Assembly (NCBI GenBank): GCA_020636675.1 | Contig: JACJXK010000012.1 | Coordinates: forward strand, 12,211-76,210 | Direction of reading: 5' to 3' | DNA length: 64,000 nt | Origin: Prevotellaceae bacterium | GTDB lineage: Bacteria; Bacteroidota; Bacteroidia; Bacteroidales; Paludibacteraceae | In this document: positions 1-8,321 of the stretch, in pieces | Position numbering within the stretch: the stretch's first letter is position 1 | How the letters are laid out: the number at the start of each line of letters is the position of its first letter | Position numbers and translations under genes: made by a program | Notes under the pieces: model-generated | What the model saw: only the letters and a program-made list of their open reading frames with translations | Databases searched by the model: none | What the model was told of the DNA's origin: nothing

Positions 1-744
1 GTGTTGCAGGAACAAAATTCGTATGCCGGTGTGACGAATAAGCTTTTGGCAAAGAAGGCGGCTAAGATATGTGTGGCGTATGAAGGAATGGACAAGTTTT
101 TTCCAAAGGAGAAGATCATACTGACGGGAAATCCTGTCCGTCAGGATTTCTTGGACGTGGAGCCAAAGGCAGAAGAGGCTTACCGATTCTTTCATTTTGA
201 TTCTACAAAGAAAACATTGCTTATCATTGGTGGTAGCCTAGGGGCTAGAACCATCAATCAGAGTATATTGAAGGGATTGCCACAGTTAAAGGCTGCCGGC
301 ATTCAGGTACTTTGGCAAACAGGCAAATATTATTTCGAGAATATGAAACAGCAGGCTGCTCCCTATATAGATGACAATCTGTTGGTGACAGATTTCGTAA
401 AAAGGATGGATTATGCCTATGCTATCGCAGACTTGGTAATCTCCCGTGCTGGCGCTAGTTCTATTTCGGAACTTTGTCTGTTGGGTAAATCTTCAATCTT
501 GGTGCCATCTCCAAATGTGGCGGAGGATCATCAGACTAAAAATGCCATGGCATTGTCTGATCGGGATGCGGCGATGATGATTTCGGACGCGGATGCTCCC
601 GTTAAGTTGGCGAACGCGGCTATTGACCTGATTGCCGATTCTGAATCGTTGTCTCGGATAGGGAAAAATGCGAAGGCGATGGCTCAGCTGGATTCTGCCG
701 ATCGTATTGCATCGGAAATATTGGCGTTGGTGCCTAAAGAATAG
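1..744 (+). CDS. murG: MurG, UDP-GlcNAc:lipid I transferase (5' end cut by window)
   Basis: Peripheral membrane glycosyltransferase that adds GlcNAc to lipid I to make lipid II on the inner face of the cytoplasmic membrane. The window opens in frame. About 247 codons are present against a family length near 360, so roughly the first third (N-terminal Rossmann domain) lies off the left edge. The visible part starts in the conserved QEQNSYAGVTNKLL segment. The C-terminal GT-B domain is intact, with GGSLGAR at about residues 76-82 and the UDP-GlcNAc-binding SRAGASSISEL stretch near residues 149-159. It lies 46 bp upstream of murC in the same orientation, as expected in a dcw cluster. The GTG at base 1 is an internal codon, not the start. 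Confidence 0.95.
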   Translation: MLQEQNSYAGVTNKLLAKKAAKICVAYEGMDKFFPKEKIILTGNPVRQDFLDVEPKAEEAYRFFHFDSTKKTLLIIGGSLGARTINQSILKGLPQLKAAGIQVLWQTGKYYFENMKQQAAPYIDDNLLVTDFVKRMDYAYAIADLVISRAGASSISELCLLGKSSILVPSPNVAEDHQTKNAMALSDRDAAMMISDADAPVKLANAAIDLIADSESLSRIGKNAKAMAQLDSADRIASEILALVPKE

Positions 745-790
745 ATAAATAGATCGGAATGTGCGGTCTTGATTTGTAATCCGTAAAGAA

Positions 791-2158
791 ATGAAGAATA
801 TATATTTTCTCGGCATAGGTGGTATTGGAATGAGTGCATTGGCTCGCTATTTCAATGCAAAAGGTTATTCTGTCGCAGGCTATGACCGCACGGAATCTGC
901 GCTGACAATGTCTCTCCAATCGGAGGGTATTGACATCCATTATGTGGATAGCGTAGGTCTCATCCCCTCCAAATATAAGGACAAGGAGAACGCGTTGGTC
1001 GTCATTACGCCCGCTATTCCAGCTTCCTTAGGTGAACTGGAATTTTTCCGTCAGAATGGATTCTCTATCATGAAACGTTCGCAGGTGCTGGGTGAGATAA
1101 CAAAGTCTCAGCGAGGTATCTGTGTCGCCGGCACTCATGGTAAAACGACAACAACTACGATGACTGCCCATCTGCTGCACAATTCGCATGTGGATTGCAA
1201 TGCGTTTATAGGTGGCATCTCGAAAAACTTTAAACAGAATCTGCATCTGTCGGATAACAGCGACTTGGTGGTGATAGAGGCCGACGAATACGATCGCTCT
1301 TTCTTGACTTTATCTCCATATATGGCGGCTATTACGGCCGTCGATGCCGATCATCTTGACATCTACGGAACGGAGGCTCAATATAGGGCCGGCTTTGAGG
1401 ACTTTACCTCGTTGATTAGGCCGGATGGGGTCTTGTTGATGAAGTTAGGTCTGCCTATCACGCCTCGAGTGAAAGAGGGTGTGCGGGTGTTGACCTATTC
1501 AATAGAAGCAGGAAATTATCATGCGGATAATATACGGACTGGAAATGGAGAAATCGTTTTTGATTTTGTGACTCCGCAAGGTCTTATTAAGAATATTAAG
1601 TTGGGGGTCCCTGTCCGCATTAATATCGAAAACGGAATTGCAGCCATGACGTTGGCTCTGCTCAACGGAGCAACCCCTGATGAGGTTAGAACGGCTATGG
1701 CTACGTTTATGGGAGTGAAGAGACGTTTCGATTTCCATATCAAGCGAGACGATTTGGTGTTTATGGACGATTATGCCCATCATCCCCAGGAACTGAAGTC
1801 GTGCATAGAGTCTGTCCGTGCATTGTATAAGGACAAACATATCTGTGGCATTTTCCAGCCGCATCTTTATACTCGTACGCGCGACTTTGCCGATGATTTT
1901 GCTCGTAGTCTCTCGCTCTTGGATGAGGTGGTGCTTTTGGATATTTATCCGGCAAGGGAGAAGCCCATTCCGGGAGTTACATCCCAAATGCTGCTGGATA
2001 AGATAACGATTTCCAACAAACGGATATGTTCGAAGGATGAGTTGAAGGAGTTTGTCCGGACACATCGGTTCGAGGTGTTGCTTACGGTAGGTGCTGGTGA
2101 TATAGATTTGATGATACCAGAGTTGAAGAAAATTTTACTGTCTAATATTGATGCATAA
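791..2158 (+). CDS. murC: MurC, UDP-N-acetylmuramate--L-alanine ligase
   Basis: ATP-dependent cytoplasmic ligase that adds L-alanine to UDP-MurNAc, the first step in building the peptidoglycan stem peptide. The 455-residue product has the usual Mur ligase order: an N-terminal UDP-binding Rossmann segment (GIGGIGMSALA, residues 8-18), the central ATPase with the P-loop AGTHGKTTTT (113-122), the EADEYDRSF motif, and a C-terminal domain with DDYAHHP. Length is normal. The ATG at 791 fits the family N-terminus. Its stop codon overlaps the ftsQ start by 8 nt, implying coupled translation. Confidence 0.97.
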   Translation: MKNIYFLGIGGIGMSALARYFNAKGYSVAGYDRTESALTMSLQSEGIDIHYVDSVGLIPSKYKDKENALVVITPAIPASLGELEFFRQNGFSIMKRSQVLGEITKSQRGICVAGTHGKTTTTTMTAHLLHNSHVDCNAFIGGISKNFKQNLHLSDNSDLVVIEADEYDRSFLTLSPYMAAITAVDADHLDIYGTEAQYRAGFEDFTSLIRPDGVLLMKLGLPITPRVKEGVRVLTYSIEAGNYHADNIRTGNGEIVFDFVTPQGLIKNIKLGVPVRINIENGIAAMTLALLNGATPDEVRTAMATFMGVKRRFDFHIKRDDLVFMDDYAHHPQELKSCIESVRALYKDKHICGIFQPHLYTRTRDFADDFARSLSLLDEVVLLDIYPAREKPIPGVTSQMLLDKITISNKRICSKDELKEFVRTHRFEVLLTVGAGDIDLMIPELKKILLSNIDA

Positions 2159-2882
2159 GAAGTGGGTTAAAATATCAATCATTTGTGCTATCTTAGGATA
2201 TCTCGTTTTTTCTATCTTTGCATTCTCTTTCAGATCGAAAAATCAGGTATGCAAGGCGGTCTTGGTCGAGATTAGCGATAGCTCCTCTTTGCGATTTATC
2301 ACGAAGCGGAATGTGGTCTCTTTACTCGACCGTAGTGGCATAAATCCGGTTGGTGGCACCATGAAAGATATTCGGACTGATCAGATAGAAATGGTTTTGG
2401 AGAAACAGCCACGCATAAAGCAGGCGGAGTGCTATAAAACCCCGGATGGGAAGATTAAGGTCGTGGTGAAACAGAGAGAACCCATCCTCCGGATTATGAA
2501 CAACGGACATGGATATTATGTGGACAGCGAGGGAAAGACAATGCCCATCTCTTCCGATTTTACGGCTTATGTTCCTGTCGCATCCGGTGCCATTTCAGAA
2601 AAATTTGCAAAAAATGAGCTGTATGATTTTGCATTGTTCCTAAAGAGGAACAAATTTTGGGATGCACAAATAGAACAGATTTATGTTGACTATAATGAAG
2701 AGGTCGAGCTTGTCCCTAGGGTGGGAGACCACATCATAGCACTGGGGAAACTTGACAGTTATGAATATAAGTTAGAGAAGCTCATGTCTGTATATAAAGA
2801 TGGTTTCAGCCGTACAGGTTGGAACAAATATAGACGGGTTGATTTGAGATATGAAAACCAAGTGGTTTGTACAAAACGCTAG
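2151..2882 (+). CDS. ftsQ: FtsQ/DivIB-like cell division protein
   Basis: Bitopic divisome protein linking early and late division proteins. The sequence shows a short cytoplasmic tail, one membrane segment at about residues 8-26, and a periplasmic part with a POTRA-like region (the FITKRNVVSLL and QPRIKQAECY segments) and a beta domain. I start it at ATG 2151, which gives MHKKWVK. A TTG at 2148 would add only one residue. Identity rests on position between murC and ftsA and on topology; the sequence itself is poorly conserved, as is usual for FtsQ. The last codons run into an unusual 100-bp gap before ftsA that contains a terminator-like hairpin. Confidence 0.88.
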   Translation: MHKKWVKISIICAILGYLVFSIFAFSFRSKNQVCKAVLVEISDSSSLRFITKRNVVSLLDRSGINPVGGTMKDIRTDQIEMVLEKQPRIKQAECYKTPDGKIKVVVKQREPILRIMNNGHGYYVDSEGKTMPISSDFTAYVPVASGAISEKFAKNELYDFALFLKRNKFWDAQIEQIYVDYNEEVELVPRVGDHIIALGKLDSYEYKLEKLMSVYKDGFSRTGWNKYRRVDLRYENQVVCTKR

Positions 2883-2894
2883 GCTTGGTACTCG

Positions 2895-2931
2895 CAAAAC
2901 CTTCGGGTTTTGGAATTTTTGGGCTTTTTTG
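2895..2931 (+). terminator. UUCG-capped hairpin between ftsQ and ftsA
   Basis: Arms CAAAACC (2895-2901) and GGTTTTG (2906-2912) enclose a C(TTCG)G tetraloop. T-rich sequence follows to about 2931. It could terminate or attenuate transcripts within the mur-fts cluster. The stem is only 7 bp with two strong G/C pairs at the loop, so partial termination is more plausible than complete. Confidence 0.5.
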
Positions 2932-2982
2932 TGAGGCCTTAGAATGTGGTAATTTTTTGGAAAAAAGGAAAATATAGATGTC

Positions 2983-4338
2983 ATGATGGATTTAGCAAAT
3001 GATGATTATTATGTAGTGGTGGATATGGGTACTTCCACAATTAGGGGAGCTGTGGGCATGAAGGACTTGGACGGCAATGTTGATGTCCTTTGTTCGGAAC
3101 ATTGCCCCTCAAAGGGTGTAAAGCGTGGCGTAATTGTCAACCTGGAAGCTGCTGCTGGTTGTGTGAGGGAGGTCGTCACTCTTTTGCAGAACAGGATGAA
3201 TATTATCATCAATAAGAATAAAAGCGACGACGAGAAGCGCAAGTTCGTGATCGAAAAGCTTTATGTGGGTCTGAACGGGCAATCCATCCGGACACTAGAT
3301 AATCATGTGCTGAGAAATCTAGGCAAAGAGGAGGTGGAGATTACTTCCGATATATTGAATACCCTTTTTGAAGAGAATAAGAATGTCAAGATTGATGATG
3401 GCGAGATTTTGGAGGTTGTGGCGCAGGAGTTCAATATTGACGATGAGGATGAAATTAGTCCTGTCGGATATTTGGGTACTAGAATAGAAGGTCGGTATAA
3501 GATTATATGTGGACGCCCGTCTCTCAAGATAAATGTGGACAGTTGTATGCAGAGGGCAGGGTATGAGGTGGCAGGGTATCTCCTCTCTCCTGTGGCGGTC
3601 TCTAATACGGTCCTTTCTGACGAGGAAAAGAAGCTCGGCTGTGCTCTCATTGACTTCGGTGCGGGAACTACTTCCGTGGTGGTCTATTACAAAGGTATCC
3701 TTCGCCATTTGGCGGTTGTCCCTTTCGGTAGCGATGTGATCAGCAAGGACATCATGGATTTGAAGGTGGTAGATAATGTGGCCGAGAAGTTAAAGGTGAA
3801 ATATGGCTCTGCGATGGAGGAGATGATTAAAAATTTCGAAATCAATGTGCCTATGTTGGCAGGAAAGAGCCGAATGGTTAATTCTCGCTTCTTGTCTTCT
3901 ATAATAGAGGCTAGAATTGATGAGATTCTTGACTGTATATGGAAGCAACTGGACAAGTCTCATCTTACTTCCTACATCAATGAGGTCGTGATAACAGGAA
4001 AAGGTGCCAATCTTAAAAACTTGAAAGATAAGATGGAACTCCGCACGGGCGTGGATGTTAGGGAGGGAGTCCCTACCTGGAATACGGCCGAAGGCTTGGA
4101 TGATAAGTTCAAAACAGTGGAGTATGGTTTGTTGATAGGTTTGTTGAACGGTGCAGAAAATGTATGTGTTAACTCTTCCGTTGATATGCAGACGGAGACG
4201 ACGGTTTCGAGACCGGAGAAAAAGCGGGTCAAGAAGGATGATGATTCCGGTCAAGGCTCTTTGTGGGGTGTCTTCTCTAAAGTGAAGCAGAAGTGTGGTA
4301 ATTTTATGGACGATTTATTGGATGATAAAAATATATAA
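2983..4338 (+). CDS. ftsA: FtsA, actin-like cell division protein
   Basis: Actin-family ATPase that tethers FtsZ filaments to the membrane. The 451-residue protein opens with the phosphate-1 motif VVDMGTSTIRGAVG (residues 8-21), has an inserted SHS2 domain (roughly 85-165), the second phosphate motif ALIDFGAGTTSVVV (about 220-233), and a C-terminal amphipathic stretch (SLWGVFSKVKQKCGNF) suited to membrane binding. The C-terminal linker is charged and variable. It sits 11 bp upstream of ftsZ. The start at 2983 gives two Met codons in tandem; either could be used. Confidence 0.96.
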   Translation: MMDLANDDYYVVVDMGTSTIRGAVGMKDLDGNVDVLCSEHCPSKGVKRGVIVNLEAAAGCVREVVTLLQNRMNIIINKNKSDDEKRKFVIEKLYVGLNGQSIRTLDNHVLRNLGKEEVEITSDILNTLFEENKNVKIDDGEILEVVAQEFNIDDEDEISPVGYLGTRIEGRYKIICGRPSLKINVDSCMQRAGYEVAGYLLSPVAVSNTVLSDEEKKLGCALIDFGAGTTSVVVYYKGILRHLAVVPFGSDVISKDIMDLKVVDNVAEKLKVKYGSAMEEMIKNFEINVPMLAGKSRMVNSRFLSSIIEARIDEILDCIWKQLDKSHLTSYINEVVITGKGANLKNLKDKMELRTGVDVREGVPTWNTAEGLDDKFKTVEYGLLIGLLNGAENVCVNSSVDMQTETTVSRPEKKRVKKDDDSGQGSLWGVFSKVKQKCGNFMDDLLDDKNI

Positions 4339-4349
4339 AATATAAGCTT

Positions 4350-5801
4350 ATGAGCGAAAGTATAGTAGACATTGAATTCGACGAGGATAAGTCTAAGCCC
4401 GTCATCAAGGTCATCGGGGTCGGTGGCGGAGGTGGCAATGCGGTCAATCACATGTTTAATCAGGGTATCCGTCATGTTGATTTTGTTATTTGCAATACGG
4501 ATGCACAGGCTCTAAGCAAGTCGCCTATTCCTGCTAAAATCATTTTGGGAGACAGCGTTCGTGGAGCCGGAAACAAACCAGAAAAGGGTCGTCAGGCAGC
4601 CATCAAGTCTCTTCCTGAGATAGAAGATATGCTGAAGGACTCTACGGAGATGGTGTTCATCACTGCAGGAATGGGTGGAGGCACGGGAACAGGAGCTGCT
4701 CCTGTGATAGCACAGGCAGCAAAGGATCTTGGCATACTGACAATCGGTATCGTGACTATCCCTTTCCTGTTTGAAGGCCGCCGACGAGTTTCTCAGGCCA
4801 TCGCAGGGGTGGAGGAGATGCGTAAGCATGTTGATGCTGTCTTGGTGATTAATACGGAACGTATACGCACGCTATATCCTGATTTGGAACTGCATGATGC
4901 TTTTGCTAATGCAGATAACGTATTGACTATGGCGGCGAAGGGTATTGCCGAAATTATTACGGTTCCCGGTTATGTAAATGTCGACTTGGAGGATGTTAAG
5001 ACGGTAATGGCAGATAGTGGCGATGCGGTGATGGGATCAGCCCACGCGGCAGGACCTGACCGTGCTAAAGAAGCCATCAAACAGGCTCTTACATCTCCTC
5101 TTTTGCTTAGTACTAATCTTAGAGGTGCTAAGGATATATTGTTGAATATCTCTTATGGTTCGGAAGATAAGGTTAGGGTGGAAGAGTTGACGGACATTAC
5201 CGATTATATCTACGAACAAGTAGGACCTGATGCCCAAATTCTTTGGGGTGATACGGTTGATCCTAATCTGGGCACGGAGATCAATGTTACTATTGTTGCT
5301 ACTGGATTCAATTTGAACGAGGAACAGACTTTTGATGGGATGAATATATCGTCTCAATCTCAGATGCAGCCTTCTATGGGGATGTCAACCCAGATCCCTG
5401 TTCAACCGCAGAGACCTCAGACGGCTCAGCCTGTCGAACAGCCAGCCGCTCAACCTCAGCAGCCGGTAGAGGAGCAGCCGGTTCGGATTGATGTTAGCAA
5501 ATATTATGGGGAAGGTCCTAATTCGTGGAATACGCCGTCTCCTAAGAAGGAACAGCCTGCAGCTTCTGCGCCTGCTGCTCATCCGGAGGAGGATTCTGTT
5601 GTGGTTGTAAATCTGGATGATGACGCTAACATTGATATGGTTGAAAGCATCCCCGCATACAAAAGGAAACAGATGCAGAATGGGTCTTCCAACTGTCTGA
5701 CGGACGAGGATGGGGCAGTGTCCCGATTCTCCATAGGAAAAGATGGCGATTCTGTACAGTTGAAGGATAAAAACAACTTTCTTCATAATAACGTAGATTG
5801 A
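4350..5801 (+). CDS. ftsZ: FtsZ, tubulin-like cell division GTPase
   Basis: Polymerising GTPase that forms the division ring. The GTP-binding signature GGGTGTG is at residues 109-115, preceded by the IKVIGVGGGGGNAVNHM loop (19-35). The catalytic T7-loop region (NVDLEDVKTVMADSG) follows near residue 210. After the globular core (to about 320) comes a long Gln/Pro/Ala-rich linker typical of Bacteroidetes FtsZ. It ends in a conserved C-terminal part with IPAYKRKQ and a short tail. Its 483 residues are longer than the E. coli form because of this linker. It is followed after 25 bp by the YqeY gene. Confidence 0.98.
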   Translation: MSESIVDIEFDEDKSKPVIKVIGVGGGGGNAVNHMFNQGIRHVDFVICNTDAQALSKSPIPAKIILGDSVRGAGNKPEKGRQAAIKSLPEIEDMLKDSTEMVFITAGMGGGTGTGAAPVIAQAAKDLGILTIGIVTIPFLFEGRRRVSQAIAGVEEMRKHVDAVLVINTERIRTLYPDLELHDAFANADNVLTMAAKGIAEIITVPGYVNVDLEDVKTVMADSGDAVMGSAHAAGPDRAKEAIKQALTSPLLLSTNLRGAKDILLNISYGSEDKVRVEELTDITDYIYEQVGPDAQILWGDTVDPNLGTEINVTIVATGFNLNEEQTFDGMNISSQSQMQPSMGMSTQIPVQPQRPQTAQPVEQPAAQPQQPVEEQPVRIDVSKYYGEGPNSWNTPSPKKEQPAASAPAAHPEEDSVVVVNLDDDANIDMVESIPAYKRKQMQNGSSNCLTDEDGAVSRFSIGKDGDSVQLKDKNNFLHNNVD

Positions 5802-5826
5802 TTTATATAACTAAATAGAAACTATC

Positions 5827-6276
5827 ATGGGACTTTTTGAACAGGTTAGTGAGGACATAAAGAAGGCCATGCTTGCTAGAGATAAAGTGAGCTTGGAGGC
5901 TTTGCGCGGTATTAAAAAGGAGTTTATTGAGGCCAAAACGGCCAAAGGAAGCGACGGTGAATTTACAGACGAACAAGGTGTCAAAATAATACAGAAGATG
6001 GTGAAGCAGCGCAAGGATTCTGCGGATATCTTTAAGCAACAGAACCGCCCTGAACTGGCCGAAAATGAGTTGGCCGAGATTTCTGTAATCGAGAAATATC
6101 TTCCTAAGCAGATGACGGACGAGGAGTTGACGGCAGAAGTCAAGGCAATCATTGCTGAGGTTGGTGCTACTTCTGCGAAGGAGATGGGCAAGGTGATGGG
6201 TGTGGCTTCAAAGAAACTTGCTGGACGCACGGAAGGTAAGTCTATTTCGGATAAGGTGAAATCCTTGCTCTTGTAA
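5827..6276 (+). CDS. GatB/YqeY-domain protein
   Basis: A 149-residue helical protein of the YqeY family, whose members resemble the tRNA-binding tail of the amidotransferase subunit GatB. Their exact role is not settled. The conserved signals ISVIEKYLPKQMTDEEL (near 88-104) and KEMGKVMGVASKKLAGR (near 118-134) are visible. Placement right after ftsZ is common in Bacteroidales. It ends 25 bp before a strong terminator, so it closes the mur-fts transcription unit. Confidence 0.93.
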   Translation: MGLFEQVSEDIKKAMLARDKVSLEALRGIKKEFIEAKTAKGSDGEFTDEQGVKIIQKMVKQRKDSADIFKQQNRPELAENELAEISVIEKYLPKQMTDEELTAEVKAIIAEVGATSAKEMGKVMGVASKKLAGRTEGKSISDKVKSLLL

Positions 6277-6300
6277 TCCGGTCTGGCATGTTAATATAAA

Positions 6301-6339
6301 GATCTCGGATGGTGATTCCATATCCGAGATCTTTTTTTT
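6301..6339 (+). terminator. Rho-independent terminator of the mur-fts-yqeY unit
   Basis: Arms GATCTCGGAT (6301-6310) and ATCCGAGATC (6322-6331), 11-nt loop, then eight T (6332-6339). It lies between convergent genes, 25 bp after the YqeY stop and 18 bp from the AraC-type gene end, so it may serve both directions. Confidence 0.9.
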
Positions 6340-6356
6340 GTCTCTTTTGGAGACTA

Positions 6357-7490
6357 TTATGAATTTTGGCCTGCCTCTTTTGTGTGTTCGAGTTCCTCAT
6401 TGATGGAAGCCTCGCCTTCCTCGCTTCTGAATAGAGTGGGAGGAACACCCGCATACTCTTTGAATACTCGGTTGAAGTGCTGTATGTTGTTGTATCCAAC
6501 CCCAAAAGCTATGCTTGATATCTGTTGGTCCGTTTCCTTCAATAAACGTTTGGCTTCCTCCATCCTTATCTGGTTGAGATATTGACGGAATGATTTGTCG
6601 CAGTATTCTTTGATCAGATTGCTCGCCTCTATTTCCGTCAGATGAAAATGTTTCGCCACATCGTTGATTTTCAAATCTGGATTCGGATAGTTCTCTCCGA
6701 TAAAGGCCAATATGTCTGCTGTCTTTGTCTGTATCTTCTCTCTTGCCTCAATCTCTTTTATTGGCATGAATACATATTTCACCTTTCCACTCTTTTTGAA
6801 TAGAAATAGAAGAATTACAATGACATAGTAGGGTATGGCCAGATATAGGTATGGATATAATGCGCCGGCATCATAAGTGAGCCTTATTTTGTCTATCCTA
6901 AGGTGTGTGGACACTCCTATTGGGGCTCCGTTCTCGCAGATGAAAGATATTTCGCTGATGTTGTTTTTGTCCGAGTCTATCTCCTTGTTAATCCATGATT
7001 TGTTAATGGAATACCACCAGTTAGGAATCTCATCAATCTCTTCTGCCTTTATTTTTATATGATTTTCGCCCTTGGATACGTTCTCTGTTTTGCTGGTTAG
7101 AAGATAGGTTTGCCAATTGTTAGTGTTGGTGTAGCCTTTTATATATTTATTAATCCGGATGACTAACGGAAGGTTGTTGTCGCAAGTTATCTCCATCTCT
7201 AGTTTGTACCCTCTTAGGGAAAATAATTTGTTGTCCTTTCTGCTTATTCTCCATCCTGCGTATGGATGTGATGTCTTGTCTGATAATAAGAATGAGAAAT
7301 CAATCTCATTGTCTTTGACTGTTAGAAAGGAGGAGGAAAGACCTGCCTTTTGAGGTTCGTCCAAAAGTTCACCATGAAATAGTCCGTCGGAGAGGAAGTC
7401 TATTGTGGGTTGTCTCAGTATGGCGTATGCTGCGGCAAATGACAGAATGGGTATTGTGATGAGTATGAACAGTACTTTCCGGGAAATCAT
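6357..7490 (-). CDS. Membrane-anchored AraC-family regulator with periplasmic sensor
   Basis: A 377-residue protein with a two-membrane-segment plan: an N-terminal hydrophobic helix (about 5-24), a soluble stretch (about 25-210) predicted outside the cytoplasmic membrane, a second helix (about 211-231), and a C-terminal AraC-type helix-turn-helix domain (about 256-355) with the second-helix motif SSIAFGVGYNNIQHFNRVFKEYAG. The outer part is rich in beta-strand-like sequence and Trp/Tyr, which could fit a ligand-binding sandwich; that is inference. No sugar-degradation gene is adjacent, so the target is unknown. A -7-like box lies at 7511-7518. Confidence 0.85.
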   Translation of the reverse strand: MISRKVLFILITIPILSFAAAYAILRQPTIDFLSDGLFHGELLDEPQKAGLSSSFLTVKDNEIDFSFLLSDKTSHPYAGWRISRKDNKLFSLRGYKLEMEITCDNNLPLVIRINKYIKGYTNTNNWQTYLLTSKTENVSKGENHIKIKAEEIDEIPNWWYSINKSWINKEIDSDKNNISEISFICENGAPIGVSTHLRIDKIRLTYDAGALYPYLYLAIPYYVIVILLFLFKKSGKVKYVFMPIKEIEAREKIQTKTADILAFIGENYPNPDLKINDVAKHFHLTEIEASNLIKEYCDKSFRQYLNQIRMEEAKRLLKETDQQISSIAFGVGYNNIQHFNRVFKEYAGVPPTLFRSEEGEASINEELEHTKEAGQNS

Positions 7491-7510
7491 TGTATTTGCT
7501 TTTTTCTATG

Positions 7511-7518
7511 CAAATATA
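7511..7518 (-). promoter_or_regulatory. Putative -7 box for the AraC-type gene
   Basis: Reads TATATTTG on the - strand, matching TAnnTTTG. No TTG/TTTG sits 19-21 nt upstream of it, so this is half a promoter match. Confidence 0.4.
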
Positions 7519-7560
7519 ATTTAACTTGTTTAAGTTTGAAAGTGGTATCGTTTTTTTAAA

Positions 7561-7596
7561 TAATAAGAGATCGGCGATATTGCCGATCTCTTATTA
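7561..7596. terminator. Perfect 15-bp inverted repeat
   Basis: Arms TAATAAGAGATCGGC (7561-7575) and GCCGATCTCTTATTA (7582-7596) with a 6-nt loop. There is no long T run on either side. It may insulate the AraC-type gene from upstream transcription, or act as an operator. Confidence 0.5.
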
Positions 7597-7787
7597 GGTA
7601 GTCCTTTAATAGAAGGTTTCATGTGATTGATTTTGCTTGACAATAGACATCTGATAACATTTAAACATTTATATCATAAAATAGGACCACAATACGCGTT
7701 TTTTTTGGGAAGAGACATTGCAACAGCTCTGCCCTTTTCTTTAATGCAAATCTATCTTCTTTTCTTTCCTTTAGTTTCACAAAAATG

Positions 7788-7830
7788 AAAAAACACTTAA
7801 CAATTCCCCATTTCATCGGGATGTTAAGTG
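7788..7830 (-). terminator. Terminator-like hairpin on the - strand
   Basis: Outer arms CACTTAAC (7794-7801) and GTTAAGTG (7823-7830), extended by an inner ATTCCC/GGGAT pairing with one bulged base. On the - strand it is followed by six T. No - strand gene precedes it after the PorP terminator, so it implies an unannotated transcript. Confidence 0.5.
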
Positions 7831-8067
7831 ATTTGTTCATCAAAAGAAGATGCTTTGTATCCTGTCTGTCTTCTGCAAAAAAATACAAGAACGCAGATAT
7901 ATAATAATAGTGCTGCAATGCTAAATTTCTTTTAGTTATTTCTTTCTTTATATGGATTTCGTGATTGTAAAAAATAACTTGGTGAAGTTTGAAATATCTT
8001 GTGAGTGTGGTTTTCCTAACATTGCATCGTCAGCAAAACATTCTGTAGGGATAAACAGATGTGTAGG

Positions 8068-8115
8068 TGCCGTGCCTCTTGGATGTCAGTCAACAGCGTA
8101 GGCAGGCATTTTTTT
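8068..8115 (+). terminator. Terminator-like hairpin on the + strand
   Basis: TGCCGTGCCT (8068-8077) pairs with AGGCAGGCA (8100-8108) around one bulged G, and seven T follow (8109-8115). The 22-nt loop is long for a terminator. No + strand gene lies upstream, so the pairing may close a small RNA. Confidence 0.4.
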
Positions 8116-8270
8116 GCTTTTCTTACAGGAGAAAAGTGAGTGCTCGTCGGTTAGGGACAGTAAGAAATTTCATGTAAGTACATTCCTTAGAAATGCGGCT
8201 GTTGAGGAATAAGAGAGTCTACTGTATTTTATCAAAATCGGCACAAGTTATTTTTTGATGATTACTTGGC

Positions 8271-8302
8271 AAAAAAAAGGAGATTTGATGACAAATCTCC
8301 TT
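8271..8302 (-). terminator. Rho-independent terminator of the PorP/OmpA/adhesin operon
   Basis: Arms AAGGAGATTTG (8277-8287) and CAAATCTCCTT (8292-8302) with a 4-nt loop. On the - strand eight T follow. It lies 20 bp after the PorP-like stop. Confidence 0.9.
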
Positions 8303-8321
8303 CTCTCTATGGTGTGTCTGA

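Larger units (their letters stand above)
7491..8270. other. 780-bp gene-poor stretch with three hairpins
   Basis: No open frame here has protein-like composition or a recognisable family. The one 85-codon - strand frame runs through a hairpin. The stretch holds a perfect 15-bp inverted repeat (7561-7596), a - strand terminator-like hairpin (7788-7830) and a + strand terminator-like hairpin (8068-8115), suggesting one or two small non-coding transcripts. No matching TAnnTTTG promoter could be placed in front of them. Confidence 0.5.

Noticed and set aside
7661..7918. 85-codon - strand frame in the gap before the PorP terminator
   Set aside because: It runs through a terminator-like hairpin, has Phe/Lys-rich translation typical of AT-rich non-coding DNA, and matches no family.
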